A DNA stretch of 64,000 nucleotides from Aggregatibacter segnis ATCC 33393 (GTDB taxonomy: Bacteria; Pseudomonadota; Gammaproteobacteria; Enterobacterales; Pasteurellaceae). Position numbers and translations under genes: made by a program. Location of the stretch: NCBI RefSeq assembly GCF_000185305.1, contig NZ_GL622200.1:1217861-1281860 (forward strand). The letters are read 5' to 3'. The notes under the pieces were generated by a model. The model was not told where the DNA came from. It searched no databases and saw nothing but the letters and a program-made list of their open reading frames with translations. Positions within the stretch are counted from its first letter, which is position 1. The number at the start of each line of letters is the position of its first letter. Below, one piece after another: positions 8,240 through 14,388 of this stretch.

Positions 8240-8536
8240 TTATTTGCCCAAATATTTCTCGCGCAACCGGTCGTCAAAGCCTTTTGCCGCCAATAAAAGC
8301 AGTTCCAACTCTGATTTCTCAATTGCTACGTGAGAATTCACATCGAAAACATCAAACCCGTTTGCCGCAATAAAATTAAACGCCTGATTAGCGTCTTCAT
8401 TGCTGACAAAACGGCTCAACGTGGACGGCGAACATTCCATTTCGTCCGCGATCTCGCATTGTTTCTGTTTCCAGTATTTGTTCATAACCCGATCTGAAAG
8501 TGCTTTTGCGGATCGGGTGAGTTTATTGCGTGCCAT
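8240..8536 (-). CDS. cII: CII-family transcriptional activator
   Basis: 98-residue helix-turn-helix protein in the cII position directly after cro. QKQCEIADEMECSPSTLSRFVSNEDANQAFNFIAANGFDVFDVNSHVAIEKSELELLLLAAK matches the lambda CII family in order: HTH, then an acidic and leucine-rich tail. It is expected to activate lysogenic promoters for cI and integrase. A typical ribosome site is weak (AGGCAAG). Confidence 0.85.
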   Translation of the reverse strand: MARNKLTRSAKALSDRVMNKYWKQKQCEIADEMECSPSTLSRFVSNEDANQAFNFIAANGFDVFDVNSHVAIEKSELELLLLAAKGFDDRLREKYLGK

Positions 8537-8556
8537 TGCGCTTGCCTGTTGTTAGA

Positions 8557-8757
8557 TTAATTCCATACATCGGGACGTAATTCAGCTTTCTTTACGGCTT
8601 TTTCGGTGACAGCCTCAATTTTTCTAGCCAAATAAATAGGCGTTTTTGCTTCGCCTGTTTCAATTTGTCTTAAAAAAGATTTTGAAATACCAATTTTTCT
8701 TGCAAAGTCAGCTTTAAATCCGCGGGGGCGATCAGCTAAGTAGTTTTTAAGTTCCAT
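8557..8757 (-). CDS. cro: Cro-like repressor
   Basis: 66-residue helix-turn-helix protein divergent from cI, so the Cro position. FKADFARKIGISKSFLRQIETGEAKTP is the HTH. The start at 8757 is preceded by GGAGGTG; an upstream in-frame ATG would place the N-terminus in the operator. It should bind the TTTAG-N6-CTAAA sites and shut off PRM during lytic growth. Confidence 0.85.
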   Translation of the reverse strand: MELKNYLADRPRGFKADFARKIGISKSFLRQIETGEAKTPIYLARKIEAVTEKAVKKAELRPDVWN

Positions 8758-8780
8758 TTCACCTCCGATATTAAAAACTA

Positions 8781-8808
8781 AATATAGTTTAGCATTACCT
8801 AAATACAA
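8781..8808 (-). promoter_or_regulatory. PR-type promoter for cro operon with operator
   Basis: On the minus strand TTGTAT (8808-8803), a 16-base spacer and TATATT (8786-8781). The operator TTTAG-N6-CTAAA (8788-8803) fills the spacer. A second palindrome CTAAA-N5-TTTAG (8778-8792) overlaps the -10. Confidence 0.6.
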
Positions 8809-8828
8809 AAGTAAATAAAGTTTATTTT

Positions 8829-8857
8829 TTGCTAGTTTAGCTATTGCTAAATATCAT
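8829..8857 (+). promoter_or_regulatory. PRM-type promoter for cI with operator
   Basis: TTGCTA (8829-8834), a 17-base spacer and TATCAT (8852-8857). The operator TTTAG-N6-CTAAA (8836-8851) lies wholly in the spacer, so repressor bound here would block its own gene; autoregulation is inferred. Confidence 0.6.
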
Positions 8858-8877
8858 TAACAGAATGGGAGGGATGT

Positions 8878-9570
8878 ATGAATCTAGATAAAAATGCGAT
8901 CACAAAAGTACGGAGAGAAAATCTAAAGAAATGGTTTTCAGATAAGACCGTACCTGAAAAAGATAGAAGTTTTGTTTCTCAATTGATAAGCGGAAAAACT
9001 CCATCATTTGGGGAAAAGGCTGCAAGAAGATTGGAAAATGAAAATAATATGCCTCCGTTCTACTTAGATACTCCCCAGTCAACTGAAAGCATAACATCAA
9101 ACGTAAAAGAAGTAGGCGCGTTTGACTTATGGGATCGCAACACACCACTAAATAGCGATGAATACGCAGTTCCGTTTTATCAAGATATTAGACTTGCTGC
9201 TGGAAATGGCTTTGCTGATGATATTGCCGACTATAACAACTTCAAATTGCGTTTTTCCAAAGCAACACTACGTAAACAAGGCGTACAGTACGAAAATGCG
9301 GTATGTGTGATTGCTGATGGAAATTCAATGGAGCCTGTAATCCCTGATGGAACTACTGTAGGCATTGATATGGGAAATAAAGTGATTCGAGACGGCAAAA
9401 TCTATGCCATCAATCATGGTGGGTTATTGCGAATCAAACTGCTCTACAATATGCCAAACAATCAAATAAAAATCCGTAGCTATAACACTGACGAGTACGA
9501 CGACGAAATAGCCAGTCTTGATGATGTTTCCGTGATTGGCAAGGTGTTTTGGTACTCGGTGTTGTTGTAG
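8878..9570 (+). CDS. cI: CI-like repressor, S24/LexA-type self-cleaving
   Basis: Prophage repressor that keeps the lytic promoters off and is inactivated after DNA damage by RecA-stimulated self-cleavage. The N-terminal part (about 1-60) is a divergent DNA-binding region (FVSQLISGKTPSFGEKAARRLE). The C-terminal S24 peptidase domain has the catalytic Ser150 in ADGNSMEP and Lys187 in LLRIKLL, with a candidate Ala108-Gly109 cleavage bond in RLAAGNG. GGGAGGG precedes the ATG. It is divergent from cro. The exclusion-type cassette starts 45 bases after its stop and is probably cotranscribed in the lysogen. Confidence 0.92.
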   Translation: MNLDKNAITKVRRENLKKWFSDKTVPEKDRSFVSQLISGKTPSFGEKAARRLENENNMPPFYLDTPQSTESITSNVKEVGAFDLWDRNTPLNSDEYAVPFYQDIRLAAGNGFADDIADYNNFKLRFSKATLRKQGVQYENAVCVIADGNSMEPVIPDGTTVGIDMGNKVIRDGKIYAINHGGLLRIKLLYNMPNNQIKIRSYNTDEYDDEIASLDDVSVIGKVFWYSVLL

Positions 9571-9615
9571 TGAGCATAGAAGTTATTTGTAAATACTCAA
9601 TAAAGTCTAATAAAA

Positions 9616-10668
9616 ATGAACAAAAAAAAGAATAATAATTCCCCAATAAAGTTTAGGGCACCCTACAAATCAGGAAAATATCATATATTCCCAACACCAA
9701 ACATACTTAATATATATAATGAAGAATCCTATGAAAGCACAGTAAGATACATTAACTCACTAGACAGTATAATAAAGAATAAGTATAAAAATGTAATCAT
9801 TAGCTTTGTTGATTGTGAATACATTAAAGCAGCAGCAATGATGATTTTTTATGCAAAAATAGAAACTATCCTAAAAAAATCCGATGTAAATATATCTATA
9901 AAAATGAGCCTAAACAATGAAATTAATAAGTTTATAAAACAAGTAGGTTTAATTTTTTTATGTGCCAATAGATGCTCAGAAAATGATATTAGAAAAACAA
10001 AAGATGGCTATCCAATTATTAATGGAAATGAGGGTGAGTTCAGAGATGATATTATTGATTTTATAAAAAATGAAATATATCAAGGAGTGCTAACTGACGA
10101 AGAAGAATACACTCTTAGTGACGCAATCCAAGAAGCGATGAGCAATGTTTATCGTCATGCCTACCCCAAACATACCCCCAGCAATCAAAGACCTTGGTGG
10201 TGGATGTGTACAGTTGTAGATGATCAATTATTTCTTCTATTGTACGATAAGGGGCAAGGAATTCCCTCTACTTTTACCAAAGGCAATAAGTTATTTGACA
10301 AAATTGATTGGGATAGTAGCGACGTAAAATCTGTAATAACGCCGACACTAAAACAATATAAATTACCAGAATCTACCAATATAGCAGAACTAATCAAAAA
10401 TACTAAAGTCTCAGACTCTATTATAATAAGTCTAGCAATGTCTGATGACATAACAAGAATGACTGGAAATGACAAATATAAACACGGTCAAGGTAGTAAA
10501 AGTATAAAAAAACTTGTTTCTGACAATAAAAATGGTAAGTTATGGGTGTACAGTAATAGAGGATTACTTTTCTATCAAGATGATAGAACATTGCCTGAAC
10601 TGTACAATATGAGAAATTCAATTGAAGGCACTTTAGTGCAATGGAACATAAGGATAAAAAATGATTAA
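9616..10668 (+). CDS. GHKL-ATPase with N-terminal STAS-like region, cassette gene 1
   Basis: 350 residues. Residues about 25-115 alternate strands and helices in a STAS-like pattern (NVIISFVDCEYIKAAAMMIFY). Residues about 155-345 carry histidine-kinase-type ATPase motifs: N-box with E173 and N177 (IQEAMSNVYRHAY), G1 box D211-G213-G215 (YDKGQGIP), G2-like G291-G293 (KHGQGSKSIKKL) and a final GTLVQW. There is no phosphoacceptor His domain and no membrane segment, so it is not an ordinary sensor kinase; it resembles anti-sigma-factor kinases or other GHKL switches. Base composition is more AT-rich than neighbouring phage genes, suggesting a cargo gene. It overlaps gene 2 by eight bases. No strong ribosome site is seen. 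The function is unknown; its place in the immunity region suggests a lysogen-expressed exclusion or conversion trait. Confidence 0.8.
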   Translation: MNKKKNNNSPIKFRAPYKSGKYHIFPTPNILNIYNEESYESTVRYINSLDSIIKNKYKNVIISFVDCEYIKAAAMMIFYAKIETILKKSDVNISIKMSLNNEINKFIKQVGLIFLCANRCSENDIRKTKDGYPIINGNEGEFRDDIIDFIKNEIYQGVLTDEEEYTLSDAIQEAMSNVYRHAYPKHTPSNQRPWWWMCTVVDDQLFLLLYDKGQGIPSTFTKGNKLFDKIDWDSSDVKSVITPTLKQYKLPESTNIAELIKNTKVSDSIIISLAMSDDITRMTGNDKYKHGQGSKSIKKLVSDNKNGKLWVYSNRGLLFYQDDRTLPELYNMRNSIEGTLVQWNIRIKND

Positions 10669-11029
10669 AACCATTACCATAGTCAATGATTTTTCCCAAA
10701 GTCCTTATGGGCGTAACGAAGACGATGTAACTCCTGAAGAATACAAAAATACAGGGAAAGCATTTAGAGAAACGCTGTTAGCTCCCGCTTTAAGAGATAA
10801 AAGCAATGATAAAGTAATCGTCGTCCTTACTGGATATAACCGATATGGTCGTTCATTTTTAGATGAAGCATTCGGAGGATTAATTAGAAAAGATGGATTT
10901 ACCTATCAAGAACTTCTAAAACGCTTGGAATACAAACATGATACTGTAAAAAGTATAGTCAACTTGATTAGTGAACGCCTTGTTAAAGCGGCCAAAGATT
11001 TGGGACAGCTTCCAGATGAAGATATTTAA
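10661..11029 (+). CDS. DUF4325 STAS-like protein, cassette gene 2
   Basis: 122 residues. The block VIVVLTGYNRYGRSFLDEAFGGLI (about 52-75) is the DUF4325 signature, a STAS-like fold; Ser65 is where anti-anti-sigma STAS proteins are phosphorylated, though phosphorylation here is only a possibility. DUF4325 proteins often sit next to GHKL ATPases, as here, suggesting an ATPase-STAS switch. Overlaps of eight bases upstream and 14 downstream show a tight operon. What the pair controls is not known. Confidence 0.78.
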   Translation: MIKTITIVNDFSQSPYGRNEDDVTPEEYKNTGKAFRETLLAPALRDKSNDKVIVVLTGYNRYGRSFLDEAFGGLIRKDGFTYQELLKRLEYKHDTVKSIVNLISERLVKAAKDLGQLPDEDI

Positions 11030-11549
11030 GGCTAAGCATATCATATCAATAGTGCTTATAATGGCAGTTATTGTTCAATTGACAATATATTTTGGTAAAT
11101 TACTAGATTTAAAAGATAGCATTACTGTATTCACATCATCTATTGTTACTGCCGCCGGTTGGTATTGGGCGGCACATTTAAATCATAGAACATTTGAGAG
11201 AAGTGAATTTATAAAAAACAAGGATAAATTAACTAATCTTGTCGATTCTTGTTTTGACAAACTTGATGAATTATTCTCTAAAAGAGAAACTACACCGGAA
11301 GACATAGAGATTTTTATAACAGAAAAGACAACTGAAATAGAAAATAAAGCATCCCAACTGTCTAGAGTATTTAAATCTGAAATTATTTTCCTTACCACAG
11401 ACACTCTAACAAAGATGAAAAGCTACCCGTTAGATTTATTTGAGAATAATAATACGTTCCATGAGAAAAAATCTAAATTACAAAAATTTAGAACTGATGT
11501 TCTTGAAGAAATAGATCAAAATTATGAAGAGTGGTTAAAGAAATTATAA
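11016..11549 (+). CDS. Membrane-anchored coiled-coil protein, cassette gene 3
   Basis: 177 residues from the ATG at 11016, preferred over a start at 10971 because the overlap with gene 2 is then only 14 bases. Hydrophobic segments at about residues 7-26 and 34-52 form a hairpin, leaving a long, charged, helical cytoplasmic part (about 55-177, rich in K, E and D) likely to coil. I do not recognise a family. A two-transmembrane protein behind a cytosolic ATPase and STAS pair suggests a membrane effector, comparable in logic to RexB. A terminator follows 20 bases after the stop, closing the cI-cassette transcript. Confidence 0.72.
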   Translation: MKIFKAKHIISIVLIMAVIVQLTIYFGKLLDLKDSITVFTSSIVTAAGWYWAAHLNHRTFERSEFIKNKDKLTNLVDSCFDKLDELFSKRETTPEDIEIFITEKTTEIENKASQLSRVFKSEIIFLTTDTLTKMKSYPLDLFENNNTFHEKKSKLQKFRTDVLEEIDQNYEEWLKKL

Positions 11550-11568
11550 TTTTTATTTAACCTCCATG

Positions 11569-11593
11569 ACCGCCCTCGAGGCGGTTTTCTTTT
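11569..11593 (+). terminator. Terminator after the cI-cassette operon
   Basis: ACCGCC (11569-11574), loop CTCGA, GGCGGT (11580-11585) and then TTTCTTTT. It separates the cassette from the PL-type promoter. Confidence 0.85.
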
Positions 11594-11824
11594 GCCCATC
11601 TACCACCAAACTCCCCTCATGTAAATCTATATAGATCTGATTTAGATCTAAATAGACCTAAAACACCGCACTTTTCTACCACACTTTTAAAAGCCCTACT
11701 TCTCCACTTTCTTTTTTTGTGATCTAGGTCACAAATTCAAAAATTAATCAAAAATAAATTCATTTAGAAATCAAGATTTTACTAAATAAAAGCAAAAATA
11801 AACTAAATTTTACTAAACAAACCC
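11594..11824. other. AT-rich gap with operator-like half-sites
   Basis: No gene seen. It contains a tract of AGATCT-like palindromes at about 11630-11660, a CRP-like TGTGATCTAGGTCACAA at about 11728-11744, and ACTAAA half-sites at 11781, 11802 and 11812 that resemble one arm of the repressor operator. Confidence 0.5.
11728..11744. promoter_or_regulatory. Strong CRP-like site
   Basis: TGTGATCTAGGTCACA is TGTGA-N6-TCACA, a perfect match to the CRP core, upstream of the PL-type promoter. Catabolite control of a phage operon is inference. Confidence 0.55.
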
Positions 11825-11853
11825 TTTACTAATTATTTAGTATTTGCTAAATT
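11825..11853 (+). promoter_or_regulatory. PL-type promoter with operator
   Basis: TTTACT (11825-11830), 17-base spacer, TAAATT (11848-11853). The operator TTTAG-N6-CTAAA (11836-11851, extended by A and T on each side) is identical in geometry to the sites at cro/cI, so this is taken as the left operator-promoter. Confidence 0.6.
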
Positions 11854-11884
11854 ATAGCCATCAAAACGAGATGCACAATCTCGA

Positions 11885-11896
11885 CGCTCTTTAAAA
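11885..11896 (+). promoter_or_regulatory. boxA-like antitermination site
   Basis: CGCTCTTTAAAA closely matches boxA of rRNA leaders and lambda nut sites and lies about 30 bases after the PL-type -10. No clear boxB hairpin or N gene is seen, so the antitermination mechanism is open. Confidence 0.55.
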
Positions 11897-11908
11897 ATTT
11901 GAAACAGG

Positions 11909-12433
11909 TTAGTGATGGGAATTCATGCTCTTATCGAGCTCAGCAAGAACAACATTGCGAATAAGTGGATTTAACTCATATTTATCATTAGTCCAGCCGT
12001 ACGAAATAAGTTCTTTTGACAAGAGTTTTTCAATGGCTAGCTGAGTTCTGTTATCTGGGAAAATAATTCGCTCATTAAGGCAGGACATTGCAAGAACATG
12101 TTGCTCTTCTGTTGATAAATTATGAAGTAGATTGATTAATCTAGCTTGCTCTGAATTAGTTTTTAATGATTCACGCAGTTTTGAAATAATTGATTTGGTC
12201 GATTTAGAAATAAGAATCCAAATCATCGTAGAAACCAACGCAAATATCAAAGAACCAAAATTGGCAAGAGTGAACCAATCAGGAAAGAATGCCGGTGTTT
12301 TAGCGTTGAGATACAACGTTAATTCGGGCGGAATGAACGTAAAGCCAACAAACAAGAAAACGAAGAACATAGTCATGTGATTAAAAACTACCTTGGTAAG
12401 TATGGTATTAAGTAACTTGGCGTACTCTTCCAT
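11909..12433 (-). CDS. SieB-like superinfection exclusion protein
   Basis: 174-residue inner-membrane protein. Two hydrophobic segments at about 18-38 and 52-74 are followed by a cytoplasmic helical domain containing NLSTEEQHVLAMSCLNERIIFP and a C-terminal IEKLLSKELISYGW, which resembles the SieB family (P22 and lambda). SieB proteins abort infection by related phages. The gene is read against the PL-type transcript, so early left transcription would make antisense RNA across all of it. AGAGGAA precedes the start. It is bounded by a 19-bp inverted repeat. Family assignment is from topology and motif memory. Confidence 0.68.
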   Translation of the reverse strand: MEEYAKLLNTILTKVVFNHMTMFFVFLFVGFTFIPPELTLYLNAKTPAFFPDWFTLANFGSLIFALVSTMIWILISKSTKSIISKLRESLKTNSEQARLINLLHNLSTEEQHVLAMSCLNERIIFPDNRTQLAIEKLLSKELISYGWTNDKYELNPLIRNVVLAELDKSMNSHH

Positions 12434-12446
12434 GATGTTCCTCTGA

Positions 12447-12539
12447 TTAAATTGTAGTCGCAGAGAGCATTATATTCCTCGTTGTAGTCGCATACAAGAG
12501 GGCTTGAGCCTTACAAGCATAAAGAAAGGCGCTCATCAT
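12447..12539 (-). CDS. Possible 30-residue upstream ORF of sieB-like gene
   Basis: The frame starts ATGATGAGC with CAGGTT upstream and ends 13 bases before the sieB-like start. The peptide begins MMSAFLYACKAQ. Its start lies inside the right arm of the inverted repeat, and TTGTAGTCGCA occurs twice in it (12452 and 12482). It could be a leader peptide or be non-coding; no family is recognised. Confidence 0.3.
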   Translation of the reverse strand: MMSAFLYACKAQALLYATTTRNIMLSATTI

Positions 12540-12550
12540 TAACCTGTTTC

Positions 12551-12756
12551 GAGTTTTAGACAATTTGATCTCATGCGGGATATAAATTATCGGCTGATTT
12601 AAGTCGAGTAACCCCCAAGCAGAAAACTGTGTCGCGTGTTTAACCGAAAAGAGGTGGTTGGTGAATCAAGGGCAGCGCTGTTTATATCTTTAAGCAATCC
12701 TTCGAGGATATGAGGATGGTCGGGGAAACGGCAAACAAGCCCACGGACCAGTTAAT
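12551..12756 (+). other. Untranslated leader of the PL-type operon
   Basis: About 200 bases without a gene between the sieB-like unit and the tRNA. Short self-complementary stretches are present (for example CAGCGCTG near 12674), but I see no known RNA family. Confidence 0.5.
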
Positions 12757-12833
12757 GTCGCAGTAGTTACAACCGATAGAACGGCGGACTTTTAATCCGT
12801 GCGATGGTGGTTTGAATCCACCCTGCGACACCA
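12757..12833 (+). tRNA. Phage tRNA-Lys (anticodon TTT), atypical D-arm
   Basis: Acceptor GTCGCAG pairs perfectly with CTGCGAC (12823-12829). The anticodon stem GCGGA/TCCGT encloses loop CTTTTAA (12789-12795), anticodon TTT. T-stem GGTGG/CCACC encloses TTTGAAT. Discriminator A and an encoded CCA follow. The D-arm (12766-12782) has only about three pairs and lacks the usual GG in its loop, so the tRNA may be degenerate or specialised. It lies in the leader of the PL-type operon. Confidence 0.72.
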
Positions 12834-12938
12834 ATTCAAAGCGCATTCTACACAGACCGATCTAATGAGTGCGCACGGTGAAGGGAATGTTCTTGAGTGC
12901 GCTTTGAAATGGCAAACATAAAATAAATGAGGTTAAAA

Positions 12939-13406
12939 ATGGAATATGTAACGATTTCCAAATCTGAACATGATTTCTTGGTTACCCAAGCCAAGCGAAT
13001 GAAATTTATTAGCGGTTACAGACCGACACTGATGGAAGAAACGGACACTGGAGAATACTCAATTACTGTAAGCACCATGGGAATTATTGACACGCTACGA
13101 TACAGCAAAGGTATTGAGTGCATCGATCTTGCGATTAAAGATATTCGAGAAATGCAGCAAGTATTTTGGATTTTTGAACCTACGGAAATCTACGCTGGGC
13201 GCACGATTGAAGAAATCCTTAATGAATTTTTTAGCGAAGAAGATCGAAAAGAAATTTTGAAAGACAATCTTTACGGCCCGGTTGATTTAAACGAAAAATT
13301 CCCAGTCAAGGAAGATATAGGAAGTATCGCAGTAGAAAAGACTATCAAAGAACTACTTGATGAAATGGTGGTTTTTCCTGACGTGGTACTAAGTTCTTAT
13401 TCATAA
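12939..13406 (+). CDS. Uncharacterised phage protein
   Basis: 155 residues, not recognised. The start at 12939 is chosen because GAGG (12929-12932) is six bases upstream; an ATG four codons earlier overlaps that ribosome site. The protein is acidic and mixed alpha/beta without signal, membrane segment or cysteines; TIEEILNEFFSEEDRKEIL and TIKELLDEMVVFPDVVL are repeated-looking helices. It is placed between the tRNA and a second tRNA-like element in the early left operon, where anti-host or anti-restriction proteins are common. Confidence 0.65.
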   Translation: MEYVTISKSEHDFLVTQAKRMKFISGYRPTLMEETDTGEYSITVSTMGIIDTLRYSKGIECIDLAIKDIREMQQVFWIFEPTEIYAGRTIEEILNEFFSEEDRKEILKDNLYGPVDLNEKFPVKEDIGSIAVEKTIKELLDEMVVFPDVVLSSYS

Positions 13407-13414
13407 TTTTAATG

Positions 13415-13535
13415 GCTCTTGTGTTTGCTAATTTCAACGGGAAATTAGCAGGTTGCCGAAAAGGCGTAACGTTTAATAAAAAAGCGACTTGCTGTTAAAG
13501 ATTTAGAGGGTTCGATTCCCTCCGAGAGCTAACCA
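13415..13535 (+). ncRNA. tRNA-like RNA with acceptor and T-arm but no normal D or anticodon arm
   Basis: GCTCTTG (13415-13421) pairs with CGAGAGC (13523-13529) with one G-U pair. A canonical T-arm GAGGG-TTCGATT-CCCTC lies at 13506-13522, and ACCA follows at 13532. In place of the D-arm is a perfect 9-pair hairpin GCTAATTTC/GAAATTAGC (13427-13449); a smaller GCC/GGC hairpin follows, and a CTGTTAA loop-like heptamer has no matching stem. It could be a decayed or interrupted tRNA, or a tRNA-like processing element. Confidence 0.5.
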
Positions 13536-13568
13536 ATTTTTTAAACATCAACAACGGAGTAAAAAAAC

Positions 13569-13778
13569 ATGAAAACTATCGCAATTTTATTAATGACGAT
13601 AATTATGATGGCTGGATGTACGCCAATCCAGCAAATGACGTTTGATTTAAACGGCGAAAGATACACATACAACTGCGTAACATACACTTATCAATCTTGG
13701 TCTAGCGTAATGCCTGTGATGTACTCCGATTTTAATCCAATATCATTACACGTGAAAAAATTGTGTCACGGCAATTAA
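13569..13778 (+). CDS. Small putative lipoprotein
   Basis: 69 residues with a hydrophobic signal and lipobox MAGC (Cys17), so probably lipidated and periplasm-facing. The mature part is short, with TPIQQMTFDLNGERYTYNC. CGGAG precedes the ATG. Small phage lipoproteins of the early operon sometimes act in exclusion or conversion, but no family is recognised here. Confidence 0.62.
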   Translation: MKTIAILLMTIIMMAGCTPIQQMTFDLNGERYTYNCVTYTYQSWSSVMPVMYSDFNPISLHVKKLCHGN

Positions 13779-13795
13779 TATTAATCTTTATCGGT

Positions 13796-13985
13796 CTTAA
13801 CAGGGGTTGTTAAGAGGGTCGCGCTGATTTAGTCACAGCGGACACCGCTCAAGACGAGCTTACTTAATTGGGATGACTACCCGCACTTTTGTTTACTGTC
13901 TTAGCCGAGCATGAAGGCTTAAAACTTATGCAGTTTTCATAACTTGGTTCCTTAGGTTTGCCCGCTGAAATATGCGGGCTTTTTT
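13796..13985 (+). ncRNA. Structured non-coding stretch ending in a terminator
   Basis: Hairpins CTTAAC/GTTAAG (13796-13814) and CGCTG/CAGCG (13822-13840) are followed by an unstructured part and an intrinsic terminator, GCCCGC (13960-13965)/GCGGGC (13974-13979) plus T6. There is no gene in the 230 bases. It may be an operon 3' end or a small RNA. Confidence 0.45.
13960..13985 (+). terminator. Intrinsic terminator in the PL-type operon
   Basis: GCCCGC, loop TGAAATAT, GCGGGC and a run of six T. Unless antiterminated from the boxA-like site it would stop transcription before the recombination genes. Confidence 0.85.
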
Positions 13986-14006
13986 AACTCCCTTAAGGAG
14001 GGCGTA

Positions 14007-14198
14007 ATGAAACTCAAAGAATGCTTAATCTTTTTGCTTGCGATCAACCTTAACCCGCTCGGATTGTGGCTTAATAGCCTTGTAGTTAATAATTTTATCA
14101 ACCAACAAGACCATAATATCCAAAATGATGAAAAACACTTGCCAAGTACAAGTTGCAACAGTCAAAAGGAACACGTAAAACAGTACGTAATCAGGTAA
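14007..14198 (+). CDS. Possible small hydrophobic protein, overlapping opposite-strand gene
   Basis: 63 codons with an excellent ribosome site (AAGGAGG, nine bases before the ATG) and a hydrophobic N-terminus (CLIFLLAINLNPLGLWL). However the frame is entirely antisense to a better-looking membrane protein gene at 14025-14357. The C-terminal half is low-complexity and unlike a fold. Either the ribosome site once served another gene or both strands are used. Confidence 0.25.
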   Translation: MKLKECLIFLLAINLNPLGLWLNSLVVNNFINQQDHNIQNDEKHLPSTSCNSQKEHVKQYVIR

Positions 14199-14357
14199 TG
14201 CTGGAAGCGGATGGGTGAGCAAATAATCTATCACCCTTTCCGGCATAGTTAGCCAACACAGAATAAATGATAAGAACCAAGTACAGATACGCAAAATAAC
14301 CTCGTCAAAATGAGATTTGAGGACAGAAAAAATGGAAGAAAGTAACGCTTCCCACAT
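14025..14357 (-). CDS. Small phage membrane protein
   Basis: 110 residues from the ATG at 14357, preceded by AAGGAG. Two or three hydrophobic segments (about 19-36, 48-68 and 68-85) are followed by a basic tail. Like the sieB-like gene it is read against the early left operon, so it may be lysogen-expressed. No family is recognised; an exclusion role is a guess from context. Confidence 0.55.
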   Translation of the reverse strand: MWEALLSSIFSVLKSHFDEVILRICTWFLSFILCWLTMPERVIDYLLTHPLPALPDYVLFYVFLLTVATCTWQVFFIILDIMVLLVDKIINYKAIKPQSERVKVDRKQKD

Positions 14358-14388
14358 ATTAAAGCTCCTTTTTTGTTGTGGATAATGA

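Larger units (their letters stand above)
11901..12550. repeat. 19-bp inverted repeat bounding the sieB-like gene
   Basis: GAAACAGGTTAGTGATGGG at 11901-11919 and its inverted copy CTCATCATTAACCTGTTTC at 12532-12550 match at 17 of 19 positions. Between them is only the sieB-like gene and its leader. Confidence 0.65.

Noticed and set aside
7432..8322. Longer start for the KilA-N protein
   Set aside because: The added 42 residues overlap the cII-like gene and look like its antisense frame; AAGGA fits the start at 8196.
11885..11920. rRNA operon leader
   Set aside because: The boxA match is good, but no rRNA follows and the site lies behind a phage operator-promoter.
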